A stretch of DNA of 64,000 nt, from positions 1,302,001 through 1,366,000 of the forward strand of contig NZ_LS483488.1 in the NCBI RefSeq assembly GCF_900478295.1, in the 5' to 3' direction. Under the pieces are notes generated by a model. It saw only the letters and a program-made list of their open reading frames with translations. It was not told the origin of the DNA and did no database searches. Origin of the DNA: Helicobacter pylori NCTC 11637 = CCUG 17874 = ATCC 43504 = JCM 12093. GTDB taxonomy: Bacteria; Campylobacterota; Campylobacteria; Campylobacterales; Helicobacteraceae. The stretch's first letter is position 1, and each line of letters opens with the position of its first letter. Below are positions 37,883 to 47,069 of this stretch, piece after piece. A program made the position numbers and the translations under genes.

Positions 37883-37985
37883 AAAAATGTGTTTTTATGG
37901 GTTTAGGGAAGTGGGATTTTTGTTTAAAGCGTTTAAGCGCACCCACTAAAACACTTTCTCTCTTATTTGAGGCACACACACTCAC
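37883..37985 (-). pseudogene. Relic of a second cytosine-C5 methyltransferase gene
   Basis: About 100 bp here closely match 39341-39435, inside the complete methyltransferase gene. The translated pieces LVGALKRFKQKSHFPKPIK and LVGALKSFKQKFHFPKPIK correspond. The matched region includes the QxRxR motif VIII area. Nothing on either side matches, so this is only a fragment, in the same orientation as the intact gene. Confidence 0.75.
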
Positions 37986-38085
37986 GCTGGATGTTGAGCA
38001 AAAAATGACAAACATTCAATCCACCTACCACATTTTTAATACTCTTATCTTGTATTTTATTTAGGCCGTATTATGCTATTGGTTT

Positions 38086-38839
38086 TTATGAAAGCGGCTT
38101 ATTAGGTATTTCTGTAATTTTGTAATCAAAAAAGTTTTGCGAAATATTAAAAACGCTCTGCCCTTCCATTTGTTGGCGGGTTATCCAATTCAGATCATTG
38201 TCTTTGATTTTAGAAATTTCTACGCAAGCCACTTGCCCATTAAACAGATCAAAATGCACCACAATAGTAGGAATTTTATCCGTTATCAAACGCCTTTTAG
38301 CCTCTAAAACTTTATGTTCTTTAATGTCATTGATTCCTTGAAAGTCGCTTTGAACTTCTAGCAATAAATGATTGTCCAACAAGAAATCGGCTTTAGGACT
38401 TCTTTTAAAGCTTTCTATATTCTCAAAATTATCACCACCAAAAAATTTGATGGTTTCTTTTTGCGCGCTAAAAAGACAAGCGATAAAATCCTTAAAAAAC
38501 TCCGCTACCAAAAACCCGCGCATCCAAGAAAAACAAGCTTCTTCAGGTCTTCTGCCTTGATTATTCAGCTTATAAATAATATGAGTGTCCACTATCTTTG
38601 AAAACACTCGCTCTATGGAGTTTTTAAAAAAGCATTCCAATTCATACCTATTATATTTAAAACAATAAATACTATTGATAGCGCTAAAAATTTCAATAAG
38701 CCTTTTTTTTGAGCGCGTTTAAATAATTGAAATCAACGCAAGGTTGTATGTCTTTAGCGCCTAAAAATTCCTTAAACGCATTTTATGAACCAAAACCCAG
38801 TAATTTTCTGTAATCCTTAAAGTCACTATTGTTAAACAT
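38086..38839 (-). pseudogene. Broken restriction endonuclease gene paired with the C5 methyltransferase
   Basis: The open 184-residue part (38640-38086) is only the 3' portion. Upstream, the same protein continues. An ATG at 38839, just after the methyltransferase stop and with AAAGGGG 6 nt before it, begins MFNNSDFKDYRKLLGFGS. A TAA interrupts at 38783-38785, NAFKEFLGAKDIQPC continues in the same frame, and an A8 run (T8 at 38703-38710) shifts the frame. With A7 the reading joins to KKRLIEIFSAINSIYC and on into the open part. The intact protein would have been about 250 aa. A segment KADFLLDNHLLLEVQ resembles a PD-(D/E)xK-type core with Gln in place of Lys. Position directly after a methyltransferase implies the cognate nuclease. 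It overlaps HP0484. Confidence 0.72.
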
Positions 38840-38840
38840 C

Positions 38841-39887
38841 TTACCCCTTTAAAAAGTCAAAAACCGCCTGTGCGAGCGCTACACTCAATAAAGGCGGCAC
38901 GGCATTGCCAATTTGCAATCTTTTAGCGCTAGCGCTCCCACAGAATTTATAATTATCAGGAAAGCTTTGCAATCTTGCCCCCTCTCTAATGCTTAACGCT
39001 CTAGAGTCTCTTGGATGGATACACCTAGAACTGCTTGGGGTAGAAAAATTTCTTGTAATGGTGGGGGCTGGTTTTTCCCACCACATTTTGGCGTAGGTAT
39101 TAATATAACCACTTTTTGGGCGTAAACTTTCTGGCAAATCATCTTTGCTTTGTCCGTCTTTTAGCGTTTGCATGATTTTTATCAGTTTTTCATTGTTTTT
39201 AGGACTGCTATGCTCGCTTAATTCTTTAGAATTTCGCACAAATTCCAAAAAAACATTATCCGCATTTTTAAGATAACCTAAAGCATCACCATTTTCACCG
39301 CTTTGAATGGGTGGTAAATCCCCTAAAGCGTCTTTTAGAGAAAAATGCGTTTTTATGGGTTTGGGGAAGTGGAATTTTTGTTTAAAGCTTTTAAGCGCGC
39401 CCACTAAAATCACTCGTTCTCTCATTTGAGGCACACCATAATCTAGGGCATTTAAAATGGCATGCTCTAAAATATAGCCTCTCTCTTTAAAAGCGTTACA
39501 AATTTGTTTGAATAATTGCCCTTTTTGCATAGACATTAAACCCACCACATTTTCAAAAACAAATATTTTTGGTTTTACTAAGTCTAAGAGTCGCAAATAT
39601 TCTTTAAACAGATTCGCTTTTTCATCCATTTTTCTTTTGCCAAGGGTAGAATAGCTCTGGCATGGTGGTCCGCCTAGTAGGATATCAATTGAAACGCATG
39701 GTAAGTTGTGGCAATGAAGTTGCATAATATCGCATAAAATGGCTTGCGCCTCTTTATGATTGGCTTGATAGCTTAAAATGGCATCTTTGTCTATATCGTT
39801 GGCCCATATTAATTCAAAATGGGGGTGTGCAGAAAAGCCATAACTCAACCCTCCAGCACCACAAAAAATATCTGCTACTTTATACAA
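38841..39887 (-). CDS. DNA (cytosine-5)-methyltransferase
   Basis: This is a complete 348-aa C5 methyltransferase. Motif I is DIFCGAGGLSYGF at residues 6-18, catalytic motif IV GGPPCQSYS (Cys is the nucleophile), motif VI FENVVGL, motif VIII MRERVILVG, and motif X QIGNAVPP near the C-terminus. The target-recognition region is about residues 190-270. The start is TTG at 39887, with AAAGGA about 12 nt upstream. The nuclease gene after it is broken, so this enzyme probably now methylates without a partner. I do not assign a recognition sequence. It corresponds to HP0483. Confidence 0.94.
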   Translation of the reverse strand: MYKVADIFCGAGGLSYGFSAHPHFELIWANDIDKDAILSYQANHKEAQAILCDIMQLHCHNLPCVSIDILLGGPPCQSYSTLGKRKMDEKANLFKEYLRLLDLVKPKIFVFENVVGLMSMQKGQLFKQICNAFKERGYILEHAILNALDYGVPQMRERVILVGALKSFKQKFHFPKPIKTHFSLKDALGDLPPIQSGENGDALGYLKNADNVFLEFVRNSKELSEHSSPKNNEKLIKIMQTLKDGQSKDDLPESLRPKSGYINTYAKMWWEKPAPTITRNFSTPSSSRCIHPRDSRALSIREGARLQSFPDNYKFCGSASAKRLQIGNAVPPLLSVALAQAVFDFLKG

Positions 39888-39977
39888 GTTTTATTTTTTC
39901 CTTTCATCTAAACCCACACTTTTTAAATGGAGTAAAAACTTAAAGTTCTTTTTTTGAGATTAGGTTAAGACTATTTC

Positions 39978-40601
39978 TTAATCTTTTAAAGTTCCGCTAG
40001 GTTTGTCAATCGCTTTTCTATGGACGGTCTTTTCTCTGTTTTGAGCTTTTTGAGTGATATTGGCATGCTCATCTTTAATATCATTTGGCCAATCTTTTCC
40101 TTGCTCTTGCACATTCCATTCGGGTAATGCGTCATTGCTATTGTTTCTATAATCCGTTAGGCAAGCTTGCTCTAAAAGTTTATAGCTGATGCTTGCGTCT
40201 TTGATTGCATGAAAACCAAACAAGCCTTTCACTTGAGTTTCAAAATTAGGCTGATAAATCATGTAAAATTCTATTTTAGCCCCTGTGAGTATTGTGTGAT
40301 AAAGAAAATACCACACGCCAAAACTTCTAATACTAAGCCTCCCTTTGACTCCCCCATCTTTATAAATATTGAGCGTGCTTTTAATCCCGCCATCTGCTTG
40401 GGAGCCACCGATTTTTTTAATCTCGCCATTCACCACAATTAAATACACTCTAGCCACATTTTGAGTTAAAATATTTTGAGATAAAGATTGATTGTTTTCA
40501 TCTTTTAAATCCTTAAGATAGTTGAAATTTAACTTTGTGCTGTCTTTCACGTATTCTACATCAGCGATTTTAAAGGCAGTTTTGACTTCGCTAATATGCA
40601 T
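39978..40601 (-). CDS. Probable GIY-YIG restriction endonuclease
   Basis: This is a 207-aa protein. Residues about 50-130 fit a GIY-YIG nuclease: VYLIV, ten or so residues, IKKIGGSQ, then LNIYKDG and an Arg-containing helix (RLSIRSFGVWYFL). Some Type II restriction enzymes of this species (Hpy188I type) belong to that fold. The C-terminal 50 residues are charged. It starts 2 nt after the stop of the adenine methyltransferase gene, with AAGGAG inside that gene's end, so the two are translationally coupled as a modification-restriction pair. It looks intact. It corresponds to HP0482; the fold call is from visible pattern only. Confidence 0.7.
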   Translation of the reverse strand: MHISEVKTAFKIADVEYVKDSTKLNFNYLKDLKDENNQSLSQNILTQNVARVYLIVVNGEIKKIGGSQADGGIKSTLNIYKDGGVKGRLSIRSFGVWYFLYHTILTGAKIEFYMIYQPNFETQVKGLFGFHAIKDASISYKLLEQACLTDYRNNSNDALPEWNVQEQGKDWPNDIKDEHANITQKAQNREKTVHRKAIDKPSGTLKD

Positions 40602-40603
40602 TT

Positions 40604-41533
40604 TTACTCCTTGATAATCAATAACTCATGAGATTGTTTGACATGGTTATTATCGCCTCTTTCTAAGCGATTTTTACCCATTCTGATTTCGCCTTGTCCC
40701 ATAGTGTATTGCCAAGATGGTTCTAAAATTTTAAAATCTTTGTAAGCATTCCTTACAAATTCGCAGTCATTATAACTTAAAATAAATGGCCCTTTATGCC
40801 TTTTTAGCATGCGGGCTAACACTTCATGTTTAAAACCATTATGGTGGATAGGAAAATTACGCATAGGATAAATCCCCTTAAACATTTTAGAATTTTCTAA
40901 CACATAAGGGGGGTCAAGATAGAAAAAATCATTAGGATAAGCGAGCAACACTTCTTCAAAACTAGAGCATTCCACCTTTAAACTAGGGGCGTTAAAATCT
41001 TTAATTTTTAAAAGGGCGTTTAGATAGCGTTGTTTGTCAGTGTAAATTTTACTCATCCACCCCAAAAATCCCGGCCCATAGCTTAAATTAAAGTTAAAGT
41101 AATAATCTCTAGCCAAGATTAAAGGGTCTAAAACACATTCTTTTTTATAATGGGCTTTTAACTCTTGTTTGATAATGTTGTAAGTTTCTTGATTAGGTTC
41201 TAAAGAAAGCAAGCTGTTATAAAGAGCTTGTTTGTCTTTGAGCAGCACTTGATAAAAATTCACTAAAATGTCAAAAATATCAAAGCCCAACACTTCTAAA
41301 CCCAACTCTGCCGCGCATGCAATTTCCACGCTCCCCCCACCTATAAAAGGGCTAATAATCCTACGCACACCATTAGGTATATACTCCACTATTAACCCTA
41401 CAGCCAAAGACTTGCCCCCACCATATCTTAAAGGGGCTTTTATGTAGCGTTTGTAACGCCTATTATTAGAGCGTAAATTGTGCAAAAAAACATCTTTTTT
41501 ACTAGCGTTTTGGTTGAATAAATTGGCATGCAT
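40604..41533 (-). CDS. DNA adenine methyltransferase (Dam/D12 class)
   Basis: This 309-aa N6-adenine methyltransferase of the alpha (Dam-like) class has motif X APLRYGGGKSLAVGLI near residue 33, motif I PFIGGGSVEIA, and catalytic motif IV DPPY in FFYLDPPYVLE. The recognition site is not deducible here. It leads the pair with the GIY-YIG-type gene on the minus strand and is followed by the C5 methyltransferase unit. The ATG at 41533 has only a weak GGA upstream; typA ends 16 nt away, so read-through from typA is possible. It corresponds to HP0481. Confidence 0.92.
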   Translation of the reverse strand: MHANLFNQNASKKDVFLHNLRSNNRRYKRYIKAPLRYGGGKSLAVGLIVEYIPNGVRRIISPFIGGGSVEIACAAELGLEVLGFDIFDILVNFYQVLLKDKQALYNSLLSLEPNQETYNIIKQELKAHYKKECVLDPLILARDYYFNFNLSYGPGFLGWMSKIYTDKQRYLNALLKIKDFNAPSLKVECSSFEEVLLAYPNDFFYLDPPYVLENSKMFKGIYPMRNFPIHHNGFKHEVLARMLKRHKGPFILSYNDCEFVRNAYKDFKILEPSWQYTMGQGEIRMGKNRLERGDNNHVKQSHELLIIKE

Positions 41534-41548
41534 TCCAAAAAATTCTAT

Positions 41549-43348
41549 TTATTTTTTCGCCCTTTTCCTCATGTTAGGGTCTAAAATCTTTTTCCTGATC
41601 CTTAAATTCAAGGGGGTAACTTCCAAAATCTCATCTTCTTCAATCCATTCTAACGCTCTTTCTAACACCATAGTCCTAGGCGGGGTGAGTTTGATCGCAT
41701 CATCGCTCCCGCTCGCTCTCATGTTGGTTAAATGCTTGGATTTGATGGGATTGACATCCAAATCATTATCCCTGCTGTGCTCGCCAATGACCATGCCCAC
41801 ATAAACCTTAGTTTGGGGGTTGATAAAAAGCGTGCCTCTTTCTTGGATATTGAAAAGGGAAAAAGCGGTCGCTTCGCCATTTTCCATGCTGATTAGCGCC
41901 CCATTTTTGCGCGATTCCACGCTCCCGCTGAAAGGGCGGAATTCTAAAAAGCTATGATTCATCACGCCTTCGCCCTTAGTGTCGGTTAAAAACTCGCTCC
42001 TATAGCCGATAAGCCCTCTTGCAGGAATTTCAAATTCTAACCTTGTATAGCCGTCGCTCATGGGATTCATCGCTTTCATCTCGGCTTTTCTTTTGCCTAA
42101 TCTCTCAATGATAGCCCCGCTAAAATCTTGTGGCGTGTCAATCACTAAATGCTCAAAAGGCTCGCATTTAACGCCATTTTCTTCTTTAACGATGACTTCA
42201 GGGCGTGAAATGCTAAACTCAAACCCTTCACGGCGCAAGTTTTCAGCTAAAATAGTGATTTGCAATTCCCCACGCCCGCTCACTTTAAACTTGCCCTCGC
42301 CCATTTCTTCGCATTTCATAGCGATATTGGTTTGCATTTCTTTTAAGAGCCTGTCTTTCAATTTATTAGCAGTAACATGCTTTCCTTCTAACCCGGCTAA
42401 GGGCGAATCATTGACAGCAAAATACACGCTCATCGTAGGCTCTTCTAAATGCATGGGATCTAAAGGCATGGGGTTAGCAGGATCAACGACGCTATCGCCC
42501 ACATCCATTGCGTTAAAGCCGGCAATCGCTACAATATCGCCCGCATAAGCGTTTTCAATCTCAGTCCTAGCCAACCCTAAAAAACCTATAAGCTTAGTGA
42601 TACGGCCATTTTCTTTACTCCCATCGCTTTTCATCAACAGCACGCTTTCATTCTTTTTAACCGAGCCATTAAACACTCTAGCGATACCGATTTTGCCCAC
42701 ATAATTGTCATAATCGAGCGTAAAAATTTGCATTTGCAAAGGCTCATCAACGCTCCCGCTAGGGCTTGGCACATGCTCTAAAATCGTTTCAAACAAAGGC
42801 TCTAAATTTTTCTTTTCATCGTCTAAACTTTTCATCGCATAGCCATCTCGTGCGGCGGCATACACCACAGGGAAATCCAATTGTTTATCGCTAGCCCCCA
42901 TCGCTACGAACAAGTCAAAAACTTCATCCACCACTCTATCCGGCTCAGCGGCAGGCTTATCAATTTTATTCACCACCACAATGGGGCAAATCCCAAAACT
43001 CAAAGCCTTTTTAACCACGAATTTAGTTTGAGGCATGACCCCTTCTTGCGCGTCCACTAAAAGCAACACCCCATCCACCATTTTTAAAACGCGCTCCACT
43101 TCGCCCCCAAAATCAGCATGCCCGGGAGTGTCAATGATATTGATTTTAGTGTCTTTGTAATAAATAGCCGTGTTTTTAGACAGGATAGTAATCCCTCTTT
43201 CTCTTTCTAAATCGTTGCTATCCATCACCCTTTCATCCACTTTTTCCCTCTCACTAAATGTGCCAGATTGAGAAAGTAAGCCATCTACTAAAGTGGTTTT
43301 CCCATGATCAACATGCGCGATTACAGCGATATTTCTAATATTTTTCAT
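41549..43348 (-). CDS. typA: Ribosome-associated GTPase TypA/BipA
   Basis: This is a translational GTPase related to EF-G, acting in stress and cold adaptation and in 50S assembly. G1 [10 protein letters not shown] lies at residues 11-20, G3 DTPGHADF and G4 NKID follow, and the TypA-specific C-terminal domain reads up to [15 protein letters not shown]. At 599 aa it has the normal length. I use the ATG at 43348, six codons inside a longer reading, with TTAGGAC upstream. It is well conserved and independent of the accessory restriction genes that follow it. It corresponds to HP0480. Confidence 0.95.
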   Translation of the reverse strand: MKNIRNIAVIAHVDHGKTTLVDGLLSQSGTFSEREKVDERVMDSNDLERERGITILSKNTAIYYKDTKINIIDTPGHADFGGEVERVLKMVDGVLLLVDAQEGVMPQTKFVVKKALSFGICPIVVVNKIDKPAAEPDRVVDEVFDLFVAMGASDKQLDFPVVYAAARDGYAMKSLDDEKKNLEPLFETILEHVPSPSGSVDEPLQMQIFTLDYDNYVGKIGIARVFNGSVKKNESVLLMKSDGSKENGRITKLIGFLGLARTEIENAYAGDIVAIAGFNAMDVGDSVVDPANPMPLDPMHLEEPTMSVYFAVNDSPLAGLEGKHVTANKLKDRLLKEMQTNIAMKCEEMGEGKFKVSGRGELQITILAENLRREGFEFSISRPEVIVKEENGVKCEPFEHLVIDTPQDFSGAIIERLGKRKAEMKAMNPMSDGYTRLEFEIPARGLIGYRSEFLTDTKGEGVMNHSFLEFRPFSGSVESRKNGALISMENGEATAFSLFNIQERGTLFINPQTKVYVGMVIGEHSRDNDLDVNPIKSKHLTNMRASGSDDAIKLTPPRTMVLERALEWIEEDEILEVTPLNLRIRKKILDPNMRKRAKK

Positions 43349-43393
43349 AAATGTCCTAACAAGCAAAATTGAAATTAGAAGTATAACACAATA

Positions 43394-44236
43394 TTATAAT
43401 AGCCCCAAATGGCGGAATTTTTTGGCCAAATCCTGTTCTATAGAATGGCTTTTGTGGGCTTTTAGAAAATTTTCATTCTTAGGCGGCATGAAATCGTCAT
43501 TATCCCTATAAAAAAAGATAAAATAATTTTTCTTTAAATAGTAAGCCAAATGGATTAAAAACGAATCCCCTCCTATATACAAATCGCTTTCTAAAATCAG
43601 GTTTTTAACTTCTTCTAAACTGGTTTTAGCGCGATAATGAGCGACTCTGTCTTTTAAAAAAGCGTATCGTTCTTCAAAATCTAAAAGCGTAACACAAAAG
43701 GGTTTTAAAAGTTTTAAAACGATTTGTAAATGCTCTAAAGGGATACTTCGGTCTATGGATCTTGTGAAAGGGTTGATCAAAATCTTTTTGGGGTTTTTTA
43801 AATTCATGGGATATGGGGGGTTATCAAAAACATGCCCATAAATTTGAGAAAACAACTCCTGGCGGTTTTGATAAACATTTTTAATTTCTTTATTTGGAGT
43901 GGTTATGGAAATGAATTTGGCTAAAAGAGCGCTTCTAAAATCCTGTTTTTCTAAAATCAAACGTTGGATTTGATGCTTTTTAATCGCTTTTAACAACCAT
44001 AAAAAATCCTTCATCGCCAAAAAAACGCCTTGTTTTTTAAGATCATAAAAAGCGGGGACATTCTCAAAAAGAGGAATGATTTCAAAATGTTTTTCGCATT
44101 CTAAAAGCTTGGCGATTTTTAAAGTCAAATGAGTGCCTAGGATTTTAAGGGGTTGTTGCTGTTTGGAAGCGATTTCTTTTAAAAGGCTAATCGTGATGAG
44201 GTTATCCCCTAAAGCCAAAAGACAAGCGATGTGCAT
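43394..44236 (-). CDS. Glycosyltransferase family 9-like (heptosyltransferase-related)
   Basis: This is a 280-aa protein with the ADP-heptose-transferase-like pattern: an N-terminal LALGDNLITISLLKEI strand-helix, a C-terminal half with KKILINPFTRSIDRSIP, and ESDLYIGGDSFLIHLAYYL, the GT9 donor-site motif (family GxDSGxxHxA). It is shorter than WaaF/WaaC (about 340 aa), so a dedicated LPS-core heptosyltransferase is not proven. The ATG at 44236 has AGGAAAA upstream and lies inside the 3' end of the preceding methyltransferase gene (35-nt overlap). It corresponds to HP0479. Confidence 0.75.
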   Translation of the reverse strand: MHIACLLALGDNLITISLLKEIASKQQQPLKILGTHLTLKIAKLLECEKHFEIIPLFENVPAFYDLKKQGVFLAMKDFLWLLKAIKKHQIQRLILEKQDFRSALLAKFISITTPNKEIKNVYQNRQELFSQIYGHVFDNPPYPMNLKNPKKILINPFTRSIDRSIPLEHLQIVLKLLKPFCVTLLDFEERYAFLKDRVAHYRAKTSLEEVKNLILESDLYIGGDSFLIHLAYYLKKNYFIFFYRDNDDFMPPKNENFLKAHKSHSIEQDLAKKFRHLGLL

Positions 44237-45839
44237 GGTTTTTCCTGATGGTGAAATGTTTAGGGTCTTTTTTTTCTATCCCTAAATTTTTTAAATAAAA
44301 TTTTTCATCAAAACTATTGTTGATAAATTGTGCAAATAGGGGCAAACATTCCAAATCTTTTCTTAAGATTTTATGCGTTTTAAAAAGCGATTCAAAAATG
44401 AATTGCATTAAATCGCTGTTTAATAATTCTTTTAGCGCATTAGCGTTGATAGAGAAATTTTCTTTTAAAACAAACATGTTCGCGCTGTTTAAAAAAAGGC
44501 GTTGCTCATTGTCATAAAAAAAGACAAGCTTTGAAGAAATGAATTTATACACGATTTTTTCTCTAGCCTGATAAAGGCTTAAGGGGGCGACTTGTTGGCA
44601 GTCTTTTAAATCAGCGTTAATGAATTGGCTAGGGGCTTTTAATCTGTCTTTTAAAATATCTGAACCCCTAAAAATAGGAATGGTATTTTTTTCTTGTTTG
44701 GAGCGTAATTTTTCTTTATTGTTGCCTGTAACAATCCCTAAAGCAAAATGAGCGTTATTTTTTAAAGTGATATGAGGAAAGGAAAAAAGGTGGTCTAAAA
44801 TTTTATTTTCTTTATTAGAGCAATGGATATTAAAAATCTTTTTAGGGTTGTTAAAAAAAGAAGAGGGCGAGCGTTTGAACTTGCTATTTTGATAAAAGCA
44901 TGAGATTTTTTGATCCTTGTTAGGGGTTTTTTTAAGCACCAAACCCACAGCCTTAGTCATTAGGGTTTTAAAGGGTTTGTTGAAATCAATAAGGCTTCTA
45001 ATTTGAAATTTCAGAGCCATTTCTCGCATTTTGCTAAACGCATCAATATTCAAACAACTTTCGGGTAATAATAGCCCCAAATGAGCGTTTTCTTTTAAGC
45101 AATTCAAACTCGCTATAAAAAAGATCGACGCGCTATCTAGGCTTTGAGAGAGGTTGAATTGTTGTTTGAAATTTTCTTTTTGGTTTTGATTGTATTTCTT
45201 ACCCCATGGCGGGTTAGTGAAAATGCAATCAAATTGTGGGGTGTGTTTTAAACTTAAAAAATCTTTTTGCGCAATATTAGGGCAATCTAAATGATAACGC
45301 TCTTTAATACGCTTTTTAGTCAAAGCGATAGCGAAAGCGTCCGTATCATAGCCATAAATATTTTCAACCTTAAAACCCAGTTTTAAAGCATGCATGATGA
45401 AATTCCCGCTCCCCACAGCCGGATCGCAAAAGATCGCTTGGGAGGTATCAAAATCTTTAGGGAGGGTGAAAAGTTGTTCTACTATCTTATTAGGAGTGTA
45501 GTAAATGCCTTCTAAATTTCTGGTGGTGTTAGAAAGTTCTTCTTCATAATAAGAACCCAACTTTTCTAAATCAGAGCTATTTTCTAATATTTGTAGGTAT
45601 TTTAAAATCAATTCTTGATGGTTATGCGCGCCTTTTAAGGATTTGTTAGCGTATTTGTTGAGTTTGTTTTTCCCTAAATGGTTGCGGCAAAAATCTAAAA
45701 AAGAGCTTGTTTTCACATAAATTTTATGATCAATCTCTAGTTTCTCTAAAAGATTGGTTTTGATCCAGTTATGCACGCTGCTATGAGAAACATTGACTAG
45801 GCGAGCGATTTCTTCAATAGAAAGAGCGTTTGAAGGCAT
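44202..45839 (-). CDS. N6-adenine DNA methyltransferase with N-terminal HTH
   Basis: This is a 545-aa methyltransferase. Residues 5-45 form a helix-turn-helix (ALSIEEIARLVNVSHSSVHNWI). They are followed by the gamma-class methyltransferase core: SAM motif FCDPAVGSGNFI and catalytic NPPW in IFTNPPWGKKY. The C-terminal half (about 330-545) is in the position of the target-recognition region of TaqI-type or Type IIG enzymes. No nuclease motif is visible. A T8 run at 44268-44275 lies in the last 25 codons. The 3' end overlaps the GT9-like gene. It corresponds to HP0478; the site is unknown. Confidence 0.86.
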   Translation of the reverse strand: MPSNALSIEEIARLVNVSHSSVHNWIKTNLLEKLEIDHKIYVKTSSFLDFCRNHLGKNKLNKYANKSLKGAHNHQELILKYLQILENSSDLEKLGSYYEEELSNTTRNLEGIYYTPNKIVEQLFTLPKDFDTSQAIFCDPAVGSGNFIMHALKLGFKVENIYGYDTDAFAIALTKKRIKERYHLDCPNIAQKDFLSLKHTPQFDCIFTNPPWGKKYNQNQKENFKQQFNLSQSLDSASIFFIASLNCLKENAHLGLLLPESCLNIDAFSKMREMALKFQIRSLIDFNKPFKTLMTKAVGLVLKKTPNKDQKISCFYQNSKFKRSPSSFFNNPKKIFNIHCSNKENKILDHLFSFPHITLKNNAHFALGIVTGNNKEKLRSKQEKNTIPIFRGSDILKDRLKAPSQFINADLKDCQQVAPLSLYQAREKIVYKFISSKLVFFYDNEQRLFLNSANMFVLKENFSINANALKELLNSDLMQFIFESLFKTHKILRKDLECLPLFAQFINNSFDEKFYLKNLGIEKKDPKHFTIRKNHAHRLSFGFRG

Positions 45840-45847
45840 TTACCCCC

Positions 45848-46951
45848 CTAAAAACTATAAACATAACTCACATTAAACACCACAAGGCGTTTGAAAAAGA
45901 GGGAAGTGTTTAGCCCTTTACCATGCGTTTCATAAAAGGAATTGACTGCTAAAGGGATTTTCAAGCCCATTTCAAAGCCGTTATGCCTATTGACATTCAC
46001 ACGAACCCCAAAATTCAAAGGGATCTGGAAAAAACTCGTGTGCATTTTAGCTTGATAGCCCGTCAAGTAATTGTTGATAAAATCCGTTTCGCTCACCCAC
46101 ATGCTCAAACCACTCCCTACCCACGAACTCCCCGCTAAAGCAAAGCCCGCATAAAAACCCACGCTAGAATGTTTTTGTGCATTATCAATGAAATTATAAA
46201 GATAATCTATCCCAAGCCCATAGAGGTGGTTATTCATTTTGCCTAAACCATCAAAGCCGTTACCCACAAAACCAAAATTGGTGTAACCATAATCATAGAA
46301 CAAGTAATAGCGCAACCCTTGATTTTTTTTCTTAGTGAAGAAATGCTTATAGCCCACGCTCAAAGTTACCCCATACATGCTTGAAATGTTTTTAGAATAA
46401 GAGGTGGGATCAAGTGCGTTTAAGGAATTTGAAATGGCAGCGATTTGAGAAGATAAAGAAGAAAGCATGCGGTTTTGAGATTGAGCAAATTGCGCTTCTA
46501 AATTTTTTAAATTTTCTTCAAATTCTAAAGGGTTAGTAATGGGTTCTTGCATTTTTTCTAACGCTTGGACTAATTGTGGGTTAGATGCAACGCCCCCGCT
46601 AAGCATGACTATTTTTTCAATATTTTCAAAGCTGGATTGGAGGTAGTATTTCTCAGCTTGGATTTCAGTGGGGGTTAATTTGGAATTGTTTTTTAAAGCG
46701 TTGTTGATATATGCAAAGGTTTTAGGCATGTTGGTGATTTCATTTTTGACTTGATGGAGTTTATAGATTTTATTTTGAGCGTTAGAAATGATTTGGATGC
46801 GTTCTTGATTTAAAAAGGGGTTATTATGCTCAACGGCATGACTAATGGAATATTCAAACCCCACGCTCGCATACGCCCCATTTTCTTCAGCGATACAAAA
46901 AGATAAAAGTAAAGGTAAAAAGAATGATGAATGTAATAAGGTTTTTGGCAT
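45848..46951 (-). CDS. hopJ: Outer-membrane protein HopJ (Hop family)
   Basis: This 367-aa outer-membrane protein has a signal peptide (residues 1-21, FFLPLLLSFCIA) followed by AEENGAYASVGFEYS, the N-terminal Hop signature. A helical middle (about 50-190), rich in Asn/Gln/Leu, is followed by a C-terminal barrel half ending VFNVSYVYSF. The short middle makes it one of the smallest Hops. HopJ (HP0477) and HopK (HP0923) are almost identical, so the name rests on the neighbours gltX and the methyltransferase gene. The ATG has TTAGGA 8 nt upstream. The gene is divergent from gltX. Confidence 0.88.
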   Translation of the reverse strand: MPKTLLHSSFFLPLLLSFCIAEENGAYASVGFEYSISHAVEHNNPFLNQERIQIISNAQNKIYKLHQVKNEITNMPKTFAYINNALKNNSKLTPTEIQAEKYYLQSSFENIEKIVMLSGGVASNPQLVQALEKMQEPITNPLEFEENLKNLEAQFAQSQNRMLSSLSSQIAAISNSLNALDPTSYSKNISSMYGVTLSVGYKHFFTKKKNQGLRYYLFYDYGYTNFGFVGNGFDGLGKMNNHLYGLGIDYLYNFIDNAQKHSSVGFYAGFALAGSSWVGSGLSMWVSETDFINNYLTGYQAKMHTSFFQIPLNFGVRVNVNRHNGFEMGLKIPLAVNSFYETHGKGLNTSLFFKRLVVFNVSYVYSF

Positions 46952-47034
46952 GGGTTGATCCTAATCAAAAATAATCTCAATCATACACTAATTTTAATAG
47001 AAAAAAGTGAAACCATTTTTAAGCCATTTTTGAA

Positions 47035-47040
47035 TACAAT
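47035..47040 (+). promoter_or_regulatory. gltX -10 box
   Basis: TACAAT, 29 nt upstream of the gltX ATG, in the 118-nt divergent hopJ/gltX spacer. Confidence 0.45.
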
Positions 47041-47069
47041 AAGAGTATTTTATTTTTAAGGTTAGAACA

